A stretch of 64,000 bases of DNA from Cloacibacterium rupense. GTDB taxonomy: Bacteria; Bacteroidota; Bacteroidia; Flavobacteriales; Weeksellaceae. The notes beneath the pieces were generated by a model. The model saw only the letters and a list, made by a program, of their open reading frames with translations, ran no database searches and was not told the DNA's origin. Positions 42,552-50,758 of the stretch are shown piece by piece (position 1 is the stretch's first letter; every line of letters starts with the position of its first letter). The stretch spans positions 131,298 through 195,297 of the forward strand of contig NZ_BMLV01000006.1 of assembly GCF_014645495.1 (NCBI RefSeq). The letters are read 5' to 3'. A program made the position numbers and the translations under genes.

Positions 42552-43187
42552 ATGGATTTAAAATTTATTGTAAGAGAACCCGAAAATATTACACCACAAA
42601 CTCAAATGTTGGTGATGCTACATGGATACGGAAGTAATGAGGAAGATTTATTCAGTTTCCGACATGATTTGCCTGAAGATTGGATTATTGTAAGCTTTAG
42701 AGCGCCAAATAATAGTGAATATGAGGGATTTTCTTGGTATAATATTGATTTCAACGATGCTGAAAAATTTATAGACGTAGAACAAGCGGTAGATTCTATG
42801 AAGCAAATTATGAGGTCTATTGACAACCTGAAACATCACTACAACCTAGAGACGAAGGTGAACATTATGGGGTTTTCTCAAGGTGGAGTTCTCACCTATG
42901 CCATGACGCTTACTTACCCTGAATATTTCAACAAAGTGGCTTGTTTGAGTGCTTACCCTGAACCTAAAATCTTAAAAAACATAAAAGGCAAGAAACAAAT
43001 TCAACACCTTAGATTTTTTATTTCGCACGGTAACGAAGATGCTGTAATCCCTTTAGAATGGGGAAGAAAAGCTGCTGATTTTTTGTATGAATTGGGTGCT
43101 TTTTTTAGTTTTAGAGAGTATATGACAGGACATAGCTTGAACCAAAAAAACTATATAGATTTAATCAAATTCTTCGAAAATAAATAA
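42552..43187 (+). CDS. phospholipase/carboxylesterase-family hydrolase
   Basis: A 211-residue alpha/beta hydrolase of the PF02230 type. The nucleophile elbow is MGFSQGGV, the acid is in HGNEDAVIP, and the His in GHSLN. The oxyanion region MLVMLHGYGSNEEDLF is near the N-terminus. An upstream ATG at 42492 in the same frame precedes the -7 box and is rejected. It cleaves carboxylic or thioester bonds; the substrate is unknown. Confidence 0.9.
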   Translation: MDLKFIVREPENITPQTQMLVMLHGYGSNEEDLFSFRHDLPEDWIIVSFRAPNNSEYEGFSWYNIDFNDAEKFIDVEQAVDSMKQIMRSIDNLKHHYNLETKVNIMGFSQGGVLTYAMTLTYPEYFNKVACLSAYPEPKILKNIKGKKQIQHLRFFISHGNEDAVIPLEWGRKAADFLYELGAFFSFREYMTGHSLNQKNYIDLIKFFENK

Positions 43188-43248
43188 AAAAGGGGAAAAT
43201 TTACACCTAAAACCTTATAAAAAGGCAAAATTTTAACATTTTCAAATG

Positions 43249-43255
43249 TACTTTG
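43249..43255 (+). promoter_or_regulatory. possible -7 box TACTTTG of the C1q-like trio
   Basis: TACTTTG matches the -7 consensus with one spacer base missing. It lies 36 bp upstream of the ATG at 43292. Confidence 0.35.
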
Positions 43256-43291
43256 GCGCGATTATTGATACGTAAAAGCAAAACACATTTG

Positions 43292-44044
43292 ATGAAGAAA
43301 AAAACTATTTTTTTTCTACTATTTCCGTTTATTACTACATTGGGAAACGCCCAAACTTATAACGGAAATGTAGGAATAAACACAGAAAACCCTACACAAA
43401 CACTAGATATAAACGGTGATGTAAAAGGAAGCAAATTAACCACAAACTACTCTAACCTTTCCTCTACAGGACTTGTAGTAATGGCAACCACAGATGGAAC
43501 ATTGAAATCTATCCCAAAAAACAAAATCTCCCCTCTAGTAACCGAAAACACTGGAACCATAATATCTACAGGTACAGAATATGTAGTAGCCCAAGAATTC
43601 AATATTGATATGTCTGCCGACCAGACGATTAATTCTACCACCCCTCAAGTTATCACCAACATGAACACTGAGGCTTTTGACAATATGGCACTTTATAACA
43701 ATGGTTCTTTTCAGGTGAATGCAGATGGAACTTATGTCATTGTTATCAGCGTACAAATAAGCGCAAACACAACACTTACCAACCCTTTTATAGGAGTACG
43801 AGACCTTACCAACAACACTTGGATTTGTGGCGTAAACGACAGCTTCACCGCATCTAATGGAAGCACCGGAAGCAAAACACAAAATTATTTCATTTACAGT
43901 GGCGTCGATTTAAAAAAAGGAACAAACTATGCCTTTGCCGCAAGAACAGCAAACTCATCCGAATCATTTACCATTAAAAAAGAAGCTACCGACTCCTCAG
44001 GAAACGGCCTAGTTTCATCTGTTACCTTAAGAAGATTAAAATAA
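43292..44044 (+). CDS. secreted C1q-like protein, tandem copy 1
   Basis: A 250-residue exported protein (signal ends near LGNAQ). The mature N-terminus has the repeated Flavobacteriia signature VGINTENPTQTLDINGDVKG, often found before trimerising regions of cell-surface proteins. It is followed by a beta-rich domain with the C1q/TNF-like pattern (NNGSFQVNADGTYVIVIS, FTIKKEATDSSGNG, ending VTLRRLK). An earlier TTG start at 43253 is unlikely because the signal peptide begins at MKKKTIFF. It forms an operon-like trio with the next two genes (gaps of 4 and 1 bp). Function unknown; adhesion or host/particle binding is possible. Confidence 0.82.
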   Translation: MKKKTIFFLLFPFITTLGNAQTYNGNVGINTENPTQTLDINGDVKGSKLTTNYSNLSSTGLVVMATTDGTLKSIPKNKISPLVTENTGTIISTGTEYVVAQEFNIDMSADQTINSTTPQVITNMNTEAFDNMALYNNGSFQVNADGTYVIVISVQISANTTLTNPFIGVRDLTNNTWICGVNDSFTASNGSTGSKTQNYFIYSGVDLKKGTNYAFAARTANSSESFTIKKEATDSSGNGLVSSVTLRRLK

Positions 44045-44048
44045 AACC

Positions 44049-44798
44049 ATGAAAAAATTTTTAACATTAGTTTTAATTGCAATTTTTTTTGCAGTTAAAG
44101 CTCAATACATTGGCATCAACAACCAAAACCCAACCGCTGCATTAGATGTAAATGGAGACATAAGAGTAAGAAGCCTAGAAACTTCAAGTTCATTCAGCAT
44201 TTATGATAATTTCGTACTTGCCGACAGCAACAATAAACTAAAAACAGTAAAATTCAGTGATTTGAATTTACCTCAAGTTTCAAAAGTAGGAACAGTAATG
44301 TCTGTAATCAATAGCAAACTAGACATTGCACCAGAAGTAGTGGTACAATCTACCGCAAACCAAACCACAGACGGAACCGGAACACCGAAAGTACTCAACA
44401 CCTTAAACAAAGAATTGGTAGACAATTACAACGCTTATTCTAATGGTGTATTTAACTGCCCTATCTCTGGAGTTTACATGATTATATTGTCTTTTCAAAC
44501 AACATCTAGCAATACATCAAATCACTCTGCCAATAACGTAATTGGCATCTGGAACGACTCTACCAACAAATGGGTAGCCAGAATCAATGACACCGATATG
44601 TCAATCAATACAACCAACAAGCTAAGAACATCTAAACTCCTCACCGCAATCAACATGACCGCTGGAACCAATTATTCCATAAGATTTATTGCAGGAGTTT
44701 CTGGCTCTACAACTAATACATTTACAGTTTTAGGAAACACCAATCTTATCACCACTCAAAATTCACCTTCCATCATTAGAATCATCAGAGTAAAATAA
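44049..44798 (+). CDS. secreted C1q-like protein, tandem copy 2
   Basis: A 249-residue paralogue of the gene before it: signal ending FAVKAQ, then IGINNQNPTAALDVNGDIRV, then a C1q-like domain (NGVFNCPISGVYMIILSF). Overall identity with its neighbours is moderate, so the duplication is old or under diversifying selection. The gap to copy 1 is 4 bp. Confidence 0.82.
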   Translation: MKKFLTLVLIAIFFAVKAQYIGINNQNPTAALDVNGDIRVRSLETSSSFSIYDNFVLADSNNKLKTVKFSDLNLPQVSKVGTVMSVINSKLDIAPEVVVQSTANQTTDGTGTPKVLNTLNKELVDNYNAYSNGVFNCPISGVYMIILSFQTTSSNTSNHSANNVIGIWNDSTNKWVARINDTDMSINTTNKLRTSKLLTAINMTAGTNYSIRFIAGVSGSTTNTFTVLGNTNLITTQNSPSIIRIIRVK

Positions 44799-44799
44799 C

Positions 44800-45546
44800 A
44801 TGAAAACATCATTATATATAATCATTGCTTTTCTTTCTATTCAAACAAAAGCTCAAACAAATCTTGGAATTAATACCACTTCACCAACATCAACTATAGA
44901 TATCAACGGCACAATGAGAGCTAGAAATCTCTCTACACCACAACCATACAACAGCAACGACCTATTGGTTTGGGCAGATGCCGGAGTTCTTAAAACCACC
45001 AACAAAGACAAAGTCTTCCCTACTGTTCCTATACAAACTGGGACATTAATGTCTGATGGAAATAATGTAATTGTAGCACCAGAATTTGAGGTTCAAATGA
45101 GCAATGACCAAAGTTTTACATCTTCTACTCCTTCCGTTATTAGCAATCTAAACGTAGAAATCCTTGACAATTTACAAGAAATTGGACTTTTTGGATTTCA
45201 AAACGGAACCTTCAAAGTAGACAATACCGGTTATTACTCTGTCTTTTTTAATCTACAAGTAAACAATACAACAAACAACAATCCTGTCTTTGGAATTTGG
45301 GATGATGCCGCCGGAAAATGGATTACTTCTACTAATGATTATTATTCAGCAATAATTACCGACCCTAATTATACTGCAGAAAGAATGCAATCATACACCA
45401 TTTACACCTCAGTAAAATTAGAAGCCAACAAAACCTACTCCGTGAGAGCAAAAACCAGCAGCGGAACCATTACAATCAAAAAACTAAGTTCTGGCTCTAC
45501 TGGAGAAGGCCCAGTAACGCAAATCGCTATCAGAAGAATCTCTTAA
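44800..45546 (+). CDS. secreted C1q-like protein, tandem copy 3
   Basis: A 248-residue third paralogue (signal ending QTKAQ), with LGINTTSPTSTIDINGTMRA and the C1q-like pattern NGTFKVDNTGYYSVFFNLQV. The start is 1 bp after the previous stop codon. The three genes end alike (I/VTLRRLK, IIRIIRVK, IAIRRIS), which marks the final strand of the domain. Confidence 0.82.
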   Translation: MKTSLYIIIAFLSIQTKAQTNLGINTTSPTSTIDINGTMRARNLSTPQPYNSNDLLVWADAGVLKTTNKDKVFPTVPIQTGTLMSDGNNVIVAPEFEVQMSNDQSFTSSTPSVISNLNVEILDNLQEIGLFGFQNGTFKVDNTGYYSVFFNLQVNNTTNNNPVFGIWDDAAGKWITSTNDYYSAIITDPNYTAERMQSYTIYTSVKLEANKTYSVRAKTSSGTITIKKLSSGSTGEGPVTQIAIRRIS

Positions 45547-45708
45547 AAAAGATAACTAATACAAAATCAAGCCTTAATATCATTTCCATTCTAAATTATG
45601 TTAAATTAAATAAAATTCTTAAAATTATTTTATGAAAAATAGTGAATTTAACATTTTATGGCTTGATTTTTGTATTCATTTATAAAGAAAAACACAAATG
45701 AAGAAAAA

Positions 45709-45743
45709 GAAATCCCTACTTCGATTGATCGAGTAGGGATTTC
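45709..45743. terminator. terminator between the C1q-like trio and aminopeptidase P
   Basis: Arms GAAATCCCTACT and AGTAGGGATTTC around an inner CGAT/ATCG pair, between convergent genes and followed by T residues on the plus strand. Confidence 0.88.
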
Positions 45744-45767
45744 GCTTTTTTATAAGAACTAAATTGA

Positions 45768-47066
45768 TTATGCATTCATTAGCTCTTCTATTTCTTCCAC
45801 TTCTATTGGAATGTTTTTCATTAGGTTAAATGCTGGCCCAGAATTTTGTATAACCATATCATCTTCTATTCTAATACCAAAACCTTCTGCTGGAAGATAA
45901 ATTCCGGGCTCTACAGTGAAAACCATATTTTCAACAAATTTATCCGAAAGAATTCCGTAATCGTGTGTATCTAATCCCATATGATGAGAGGTTCCATGCA
46001 TCATATATTTCTTGTAAGCAGGCCAATTTTTATCTTCATTCTGAACATCTGCTTTATCCAAAAGTCCTAATTCCAAAAATTTAGAAGTGTAAAAATCACC
46101 ACATTCTTTGTGGTAATCATACCAATTATTACCCGGAACTAAAAGCGAAGTCGCAAAGTTTTTCATATCCAAAACCGCATTGTAAATTTGCTTTTGTCTT
46201 TCGGTAAATTTTCCATTTACAGGGATGGTTCTGGTTAAATCACTAGAATAATTAGCATATTCTGCACCTACATCTAGCAAAATTAAATCACCATCTTTAC
46301 ACTGCATATTATTGGCGATATAATGGAGAACATTCGCATTATTACCACTTGCAATAATAGGCGTATATGCAAAACCTTTGCTTCTGTTTTTTATAAATTC
46401 GTGGATGAGTTCTGCCTCAATTTCATATTCCCAAACCCCTGGTTTTATGAAACTTAACAACCTTCTGATTCCTTTTTCAGTAATATTACACGCAATTTGC
46501 ATCAAGGCAATTTCCTCAGGTTCTTTCACACTTCTCAAATGCTGAAGAATAGGATTGCTTCTTAGAATTTTATGCAAAGGAAACTCTCTTTTTACTCTTT
46601 CTATAAATCTGTCTTCTCGTGTCTGAACCTCTAAAACAGCTCTGTAATGTTCATTTCTATTGAGATAAATATTTTCTGCTTCATTCATCAAATTATAGAA
46701 AATTCTATCAAAATCAGACAACCAAAAAACCGATTTTACACCAGAAACTTCGGTTGCTTTTTCTTTGGTCAGTTTTTCTCCTTCCCAAATAGCGATATGC
46801 TCATTGGTTTCTCTCAAAAAAAGAATCTCTCTATGCTCTTCTTTGTATGCATCTGGAAAAATCAAAAGAATACTTTCTTCCTGATCTACTCCACTCAAAT
46901 AAAAAATATCTCTATGCTGAGCAAAAGGCATCGTAGAATCTGAACTTACAGGGTAAATATCATTAGAATTAAAAATCGCCAAAGATTTTGACTGCATTTT
47001 TTCAGTGAATTTTTTACGATTTTTTACAAAAAGTGAACTCGAAATTTGTTCGTATTTAGTTGTCAT
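45768..47066 (-). CDS. pepP: aminopeptidase P family metallopeptidase (M24)
   Basis: A 432-residue pita-bread-fold peptidase that removes the N-terminal residue before proline. Metal ligands are visible: Asp in LLDVGAEY and SDLTRTIP, His in THHMG-type HGTSHHMGLDTHD, and Glu in TVEPGIYLP and IRIEDDM. The N-terminal AMP_N-type domain precedes it (DSTMPFAQHRDIFYLSG). Upstream it is divergent from an esterase across composite copy D. Confidence 0.93.
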   Translation of the reverse strand: MTTKYEQISSSLFVKNRKKFTEKMQSKSLAIFNSNDIYPVSSDSTMPFAQHRDIFYLSGVDQEESILLIFPDAYKEEHREILFLRETNEHIAIWEGEKLTKEKATEVSGVKSVFWLSDFDRIFYNLMNEAENIYLNRNEHYRAVLEVQTREDRFIERVKREFPLHKILRSNPILQHLRSVKEPEEIALMQIACNITEKGIRRLLSFIKPGVWEYEIEAELIHEFIKNRSKGFAYTPIIASGNNANVLHYIANNMQCKDGDLILLDVGAEYANYSSDLTRTIPVNGKFTERQKQIYNAVLDMKNFATSLLVPGNNWYDYHKECGDFYTSKFLELGLLDKADVQNEDKNWPAYKKYMMHGTSHHMGLDTHDYGILSDKFVENMVFTVEPGIYLPAEGFGIRIEDDMVIQNSGPAFNLMKNIPIEVEEIEELMNA

Positions 47067-47130
47067 TTTATAGAAATTTGATTGAATGGTAAAGTTAGTG
47101 ATTTTTATTTTTTTAGAAGCACAGGTTTTT

Positions 47131-47338
47131 GCTTCTTTTCACTTCCAGTCCTGCTGTCGCTACTCGCTTCCCGAAAAGCCAATACTTTACCACTCCATTT
47201 TTCGGGAGAGCTCAGACAAATCGCTCCATCAGGGCTAAATTAGATGTGCCGTTTTTCTTTTCACTTTTCTAAATTACCCCGTCAAAGAAGGGTTCTCAAC
47301 TTTGAAAAAAATCGACGCTCGCTTCGCTCGCGCCAACC
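47131..47338. repeat. composite repeat, copy D (minus orientation)
   Basis: Read on the minus strand this carries GGCGCGAGCGAAGCGAGCG, then TTCAAAGTTGAGAAC, a shortened G-rich module (TTCTTTGACGGGGTAATTT), the linker AGAAAAGTGAAAAGAAAAAC, and the modular element. That element has left arm TAGCCCTGATGGAGCGAT, variable hairpin TCCCGAAAA/TTTTCGGGA, and right arm AGCGAGTAGCGACAGCAGG ending GAAGTGAAAAGAAGC. Compared with copy C, the AGGGG-hairpin part of module 2 is missing. It fills most of the divergent gap 47067-47361. Confidence 0.82.
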
Positions 47339-47361
47339 AAAAAATTACTTAACTTTATCTT

Positions 47362-48186
47362 ATGAAAAAATCATTTGCACTTCTACTCTTTTTCTGCGCT
47401 TTATTTTCTTTAGCTCAAGAAAGAGAACACACCGCCACAGAAAACGTAAAAATAATTTCAGAAAAATTTGAAATTCCGCAACTCAAAACAACCCGCAGAA
47501 TTTGGATTTATTTGCCAAAAAATTACGAAACCTCAAACAAAAAATACGAAGTCATGTATCTACAAGATGCACAAAACCTTTTTGACGATGCTACTTCTTA
47601 TGCAGGAGAATGGCAAGTTGACGAAACGCTGAATAAAATCTTCGAAAAAACAGGAAAATCTATGATTGTTGTAGGAATTGACAACGGTGGAGAAAAAAGA
47701 ATAGAAGAACTTTCACCATACAAAAATGCAAAATATGGAGGCGGAAATGGAGATAATTACGTGAAATTTATTGTTGAAACTTTAAAACCATATATTGATA
47801 AAAACTACAGAACAAAACCTCAACGTAAATTTACCACAATTGGCGGAAGTTCTCTCGGAAGTTTAATTTCTGTTTATGCTGCCGTGAAATATCCTGAAAC
47901 TTTCGGGAAAGTTTTGGCATTTTCTTCCGCTTTTTGGTTCAATTCAAAAGAATTGAATGCATTTATTTCAAGTTCAAAAGTAAATCTAAAACACCAAAAA
48001 TATTACTTTATACAAGGAAAACACGAAGATGAAGATATGGAAGAACAAACCAATCGCGTCATTGAAAATTTAAAGTCTAAGAATGTAAAATCCCAAAATA
48101 TTTTCCTAAAAATAGACGAAGACGGAAAACACAACGAAATGTATTGGCGAAGAGAATTTGAAGGGGCGGTTTTGTGGCTGGATTGA
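47362..48186 (+). CDS. esterase-family secreted hydrolase
   Basis: A 274-residue exported alpha/beta hydrolase (signal ends near LFSLAQE). The nucleophile elbow is TIGGSSLGSL, and the N-terminal part (WIYLPKNYETSNKKYEVMYL) is typical of esterase-D/IroE-like proteins. The conserved acid-His pair lies near the C-terminus (EDGKHNEMYW). Substrates are probably esters of siderophores or acylated sugars, but this is not determined by sequence. Confidence 0.88.
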   Translation: MKKSFALLLFFCALFSLAQEREHTATENVKIISEKFEIPQLKTTRRIWIYLPKNYETSNKKYEVMYLQDAQNLFDDATSYAGEWQVDETLNKIFEKTGKSMIVVGIDNGGEKRIEELSPYKNAKYGGGNGDNYVKFIVETLKPYIDKNYRTKPQRKFTTIGGSSLGSLISVYAAVKYPETFGKVLAFSSAFWFNSKELNAFISSSKVNLKHQKYYFIQGKHEDEDMEEQTNRVIENLKSKNVKSQNIFLKIDEDGKHNEMYWRREFEGAVLWLD

Positions 48187-48240
48187 TTTTTCTCACAGAA
48201 AACACAGAATTACACAGATTTTAGCAGATTTTTTTAACAG
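48187..48240. repeat. CACAGA/CAGATTTTAG word repeat after the esterase
   Basis: Words such as TCTCACAGAAAACACAGAA and ACACAGATTTTAGCAGATTT follow the esterase stop codon. They belong to the same word class as 36540-36590 and 55652-55672. Confidence 0.55.
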
Positions 48241-48243
48241 CAT

Positions 48244-48314
48244 TTTGTCATTCCGTAGGAACCTCTACAAAGATTTTGTGAGATTTATAATTTAGATTCC
48301 TATGGAATGACAAA
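48244..48314. repeat. TCATTCC...GGAATGA inverted-repeat element
   Basis: TTTGTCATTCCGTAGGAA (48244-48261) and TTCCTATGGAATGACAAA (48297-48314) are 18-bp inverted repeats with one mismatch around a 35-bp loop. It could form a long hairpin or be a tiny MITE-like element. Confidence 0.8.
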
Positions 48315-48340
48315 GTTTATGAGTAAATCTTCTAAAAATA

Positions 48341-48452
48341 AAAGTGAAATTAGCCCTGATTGCAGTGGAAATCCTTTTTTGGAGGCTGAGCGAAGCCGAA
48401 GCCACCGAAAAAGATTGCAACGGAAAGCAGGACTGAAAGTGAAAAGAAGCTA
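48341..48452. repeat. modular element, copy F
   Basis: AAAGTGAAAT leads into TAGCCCTGATTGCAGTGG and AATCCTTTT. The loop is the hairpin TTGGAGGCTGAGCGAAGCC...GGCACCGAA-type, and the right arm is AAAGATTGCAACGGAAAGC, AGGACTGAAAGTGAAAAGAAGC. It lies between the convergent esterase and purE genes. Confidence 0.85.
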
Positions 48453-48465
48453 AAACGTGTTGCTT

Positions 48466-48966
48466 CTAATCAAAAGAATTCGGGTGCGTTTTTTTAATTT
48501 CCTCAATCGTTCCTAGAACTTTTTCTTTCAAAGAATTTTGGTAATTTTCTAATTTTGTAGAAATTTCTTCGTCTGAACTTCCTAGAATTTTTGCGGCTAA
48601 AATCCCTGCATTGGTAGCGCCGTTCAGTGCAACGGTTGCCACAGGAATCCCAGAAGGCATTTGCAAAATAGACAAAACAGAATCCCAACCATCTATGGAA
48701 TTACTGCTCAAAATTGGTACGCCAATCACGGGCAAAGTGGTGCAACTGGCCACCATTCCTGGTAAATGCGCAGCTCCTCCCGCACCTGCAATAATCACTT
48801 TTACGCCACGGTTTTTGGCAGATTTGGCATAATCAAACATTCGTTCTGGCGTTCTGTGCGCCGAAACTACGGTAAGTTCATACGGAATTTCGAGTGACTT
48901 TAAAAAATCTGCTGCTTGTTGCATAATTGGCAAATCGCTTTGACTGCCCATAATGATTGATACCAT
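48466..48966 (-). CDS. purE: N5-carboxyaminoimidazole ribonucleotide mutase
   Basis: A 166-residue class I PurE that isomerises N5-CAIR to CAIR in purine synthesis. The substrate-binding motifs are MGSQSDLPIM, VVSAHRTPERM and AGAGGAAHLPGMVAS, all intact. It is adjacent to purK, which makes its substrate, on the same strand (115-bp gap). Confidence 0.96.
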   Translation of the reverse strand: MVSIIMGSQSDLPIMQQAADFLKSLEIPYELTVVSAHRTPERMFDYAKSAKNRGVKVIIAGAGGAAHLPGMVASCTTLPVIGVPILSSNSIDGWDSVLSILQMPSGIPVATVALNGATNAGILAAKILGSSDEEISTKLENYQNSLKEKVLGTIEEIKKTHPNSFD

Positions 48967-49049
48967 AAGTCTTTTATTTCAGGTTTAAAGTTATGAAATT
49001 TTTAAGAAATGAATGATTTCAGAAAATTTCAAAAAACGAAGAATCAATT

Positions 49050-49081
49050 TCTACAACTCTCCCATTCTACAATTCTCCCAC
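49050..49081. repeat. 16-bp word pair next to the purK stop codon
   Basis: TCTACAACTCTCCCAT (49050-49065) and TCTACAATTCTCCCAC (49066-49081) abut the purK stop codon (TTA at 49082-49084 on the plus strand). They are near copies of the pair at 14723-14754. Confidence 0.85.
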
Positions 49082-50191
49082 TTAAGAAATCACTTTCACC
49101 AAAGTTTTTATATGATTGAGTTTTTCTAAAAGTTCTTCTCTAGAATTAGCAAGAACATTGATATGTCCCATTTTTCTACCTGGTTTGGTTTCGGTTTTTC
49201 CGTAGAGGTGAACGTAGGTTTTTGGCAGTTTTAAAACATCTTCTAAACCTTCGTATTTTACTTTTCCGGTGTAATTTTCTTCGCCAACTAAATTCAACAT
49301 TCCCGAAAATCCAAAAGCATCTGTATCTGCCAAAGGTACATTTTTCAAAACTCTGAAAAACTGTTCAAACTGAGAATTGGCATTTCCTTCTTGGGTTTGA
49401 TGACCAGAATTGTGCAATCTTGGTGCTGTTTCATTCACCCAAACTTTTCCGTTTTTATCAAGGAATAATTCAATAGCGAAAAGTCCCGCAGAATTGGCCG
49501 CATTGATGAATTTTTCTGCAATTTCATCAATTTGAGATTGAACAGTTGAAGAAATTTCGGCTGGACAAATATTAAAATCTAACAAATTTAGTTTTTCATC
49601 AGCAACCATTTCGGTAACAGGGAAAGTTTTGGTTTCGCCATTTTCGTTTTTGGCGATAATGATGGAAAGTTCTTTGTCTATTTCCACCAAATTTTCTAAG
49701 ACGGAATCTTGTACCCAAAGATTTTTTAAATCTTCAGCATTTCTAATGATTTGCACGCCTTTTCCGTCGTAACCGCCTGTATTGAGTTTTTGAACAAAAG
49801 GAAAATCGATTTTTATTTCTTCAGAAGTTCCGTCGAAAATTTCAAAATCTGGACTTGGAATGTTATGTTTTTTATAAAATTCTTTTTGAAGAATTTTTTG
49901 TTGAATCGTTTTAATGATTTCTGCACTTGGAATGACTTTTTTGCCCAATTTTTCCAATTCAAAAAGTGCATCTACATTTACATGTTCTATTTCTATTGAA
50001 ATGACATCTTTATCTTGACCAAAAGCCAAAACATCATCATAATTATTAAAACTTCCCAATGTAAAATGCGAAATATGAGCACAAGAACAATCTTTTTGTG
50101 GATCTAGCACACAGAATTCGTCGTCATAATTTAATGCATTTTGAATAAACATTCTGCCGAGTTGTCCACCACCAAGAATACCGATTTTCAT
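49082..50191 (-). CDS. purK: 5-(carboxyamino)imidazole ribonucleotide synthase
   Basis: A 369-residue ATP-grasp enzyme that makes N5-CAIR from AIR, bicarbonate and ATP. It has the N-terminal Rossmann-like start (IGILGGGQLGRM), the ATP-grasp lysine/glycine loop (KLNTGGYDGKGVQI) and the C-terminal catalytic acidic residues (WVNETAPRLHNSGH). The -7 box is at 50214. Confidence 0.96.
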   Translation of the reverse strand: MKIGILGGGQLGRMFIQNALNYDDEFCVLDPQKDCSCAHISHFTLGSFNNYDDVLAFGQDKDVISIEIEHVNVDALFELEKLGKKVIPSAEIIKTIQQKILQKEFYKKHNIPSPDFEIFDGTSEEIKIDFPFVQKLNTGGYDGKGVQIIRNAEDLKNLWVQDSVLENLVEIDKELSIIIAKNENGETKTFPVTEMVADEKLNLLDFNICPAEISSTVQSQIDEIAEKFINAANSAGLFAIELFLDKNGKVWVNETAPRLHNSGHQTQEGNANSQFEQFFRVLKNVPLADTDAFGFSGMLNLVGEENYTGKVKYEGLEDVLKLPKTYVHLYGKTETKPGRKMGHINVLANSREELLEKLNHIKTLVKVIS

Positions 50192-50213
50192 TTTTTATTG
50201 ATTTATTTCGTTG

Positions 50214-50221
50214 CAAAAATA
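50214..50221 (-). promoter_or_regulatory. purK -7 box TATTTTTG
   Basis: An exact TAnnTTTG match on the minus strand lies 22 bp upstream of the purK ATG. Confidence 0.55.
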
Positions 50222-50261
50222 TAAATAAGTTTTGCAGTTGGCAATTTATCTTGAAAATAAA

Positions 50262-50285
50262 AAAATCGAACTTTCGCCCGATTTT
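50262..50285 (-). terminator. terminator of the 50284-50718 gene
   Basis: Arms AAAATCG and CGATTTT around a 10-nt loop, with a T run on the minus strand; overlaps the stop codon of the gene. Confidence 0.75.
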
Positions 50286-50718
50286 ACTTTATACAATTGT
50301 CTTTTCGTCTGGTATCAATAATGTATTGTATTTTCCATTCGTTATTCAATTTTGCCAATTGAAAACTATTAACGCCACAATGCGAATAATTCCCTTTATA
50401 ATAAAACTGGTAAGGTACCCAAACCGAAGCCATATTTCCATCAACCAAAACTTTAGAAATGGTAAATCTTTCATCTAAATCTCCTACTTTAGAACCACCA
50501 ACTTGTTTGGCAAAACCTTCTACTTTTTCGGTTCTTATTTCATTATTTTTGCCAAAAGTCTGCATAATTGCCGAGCTAGAAAAAGCGTTTTTCACCCCAA
50601 TAGAATCCGCAGATTTCATCGCTTGAAAAAGATTTTCGATAGGTTTTACGACTTCTTTTTCTACTGAATTTTGAGCAAAAGAAAAACTGGAAATCAATAG
50701 AAATATAAATGGTTTCAT
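50284..50718 (-). CDS. NTF2-like secreted protein
   Basis: A 144-residue exported protein (signal ends near FSFAQN) whose mature part fits the SnoaL/NTF2-like cone fold (VVKPIENLFQAMKSADSIGVKNAF, MASVWVPYQFYYKG, NEWKIQYIIDTRRKD). No catalytic residues assigned. The role is unknown. Confidence 0.78.
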   Translation of the reverse strand: MKPFIFLLISSFSFAQNSVEKEVVKPIENLFQAMKSADSIGVKNAFSSSAIMQTFGKNNEIRTEKVEGFAKQVGGSKVGDLDERFTISKVLVDGNMASVWVPYQFYYKGNYSHCGVNSFQLAKLNNEWKIQYIIDTRRKDNCIK

Positions 50719-50758
50719 CTTAAGAATTTATCAATGAGTATGATTTGAAATCTAAAAG

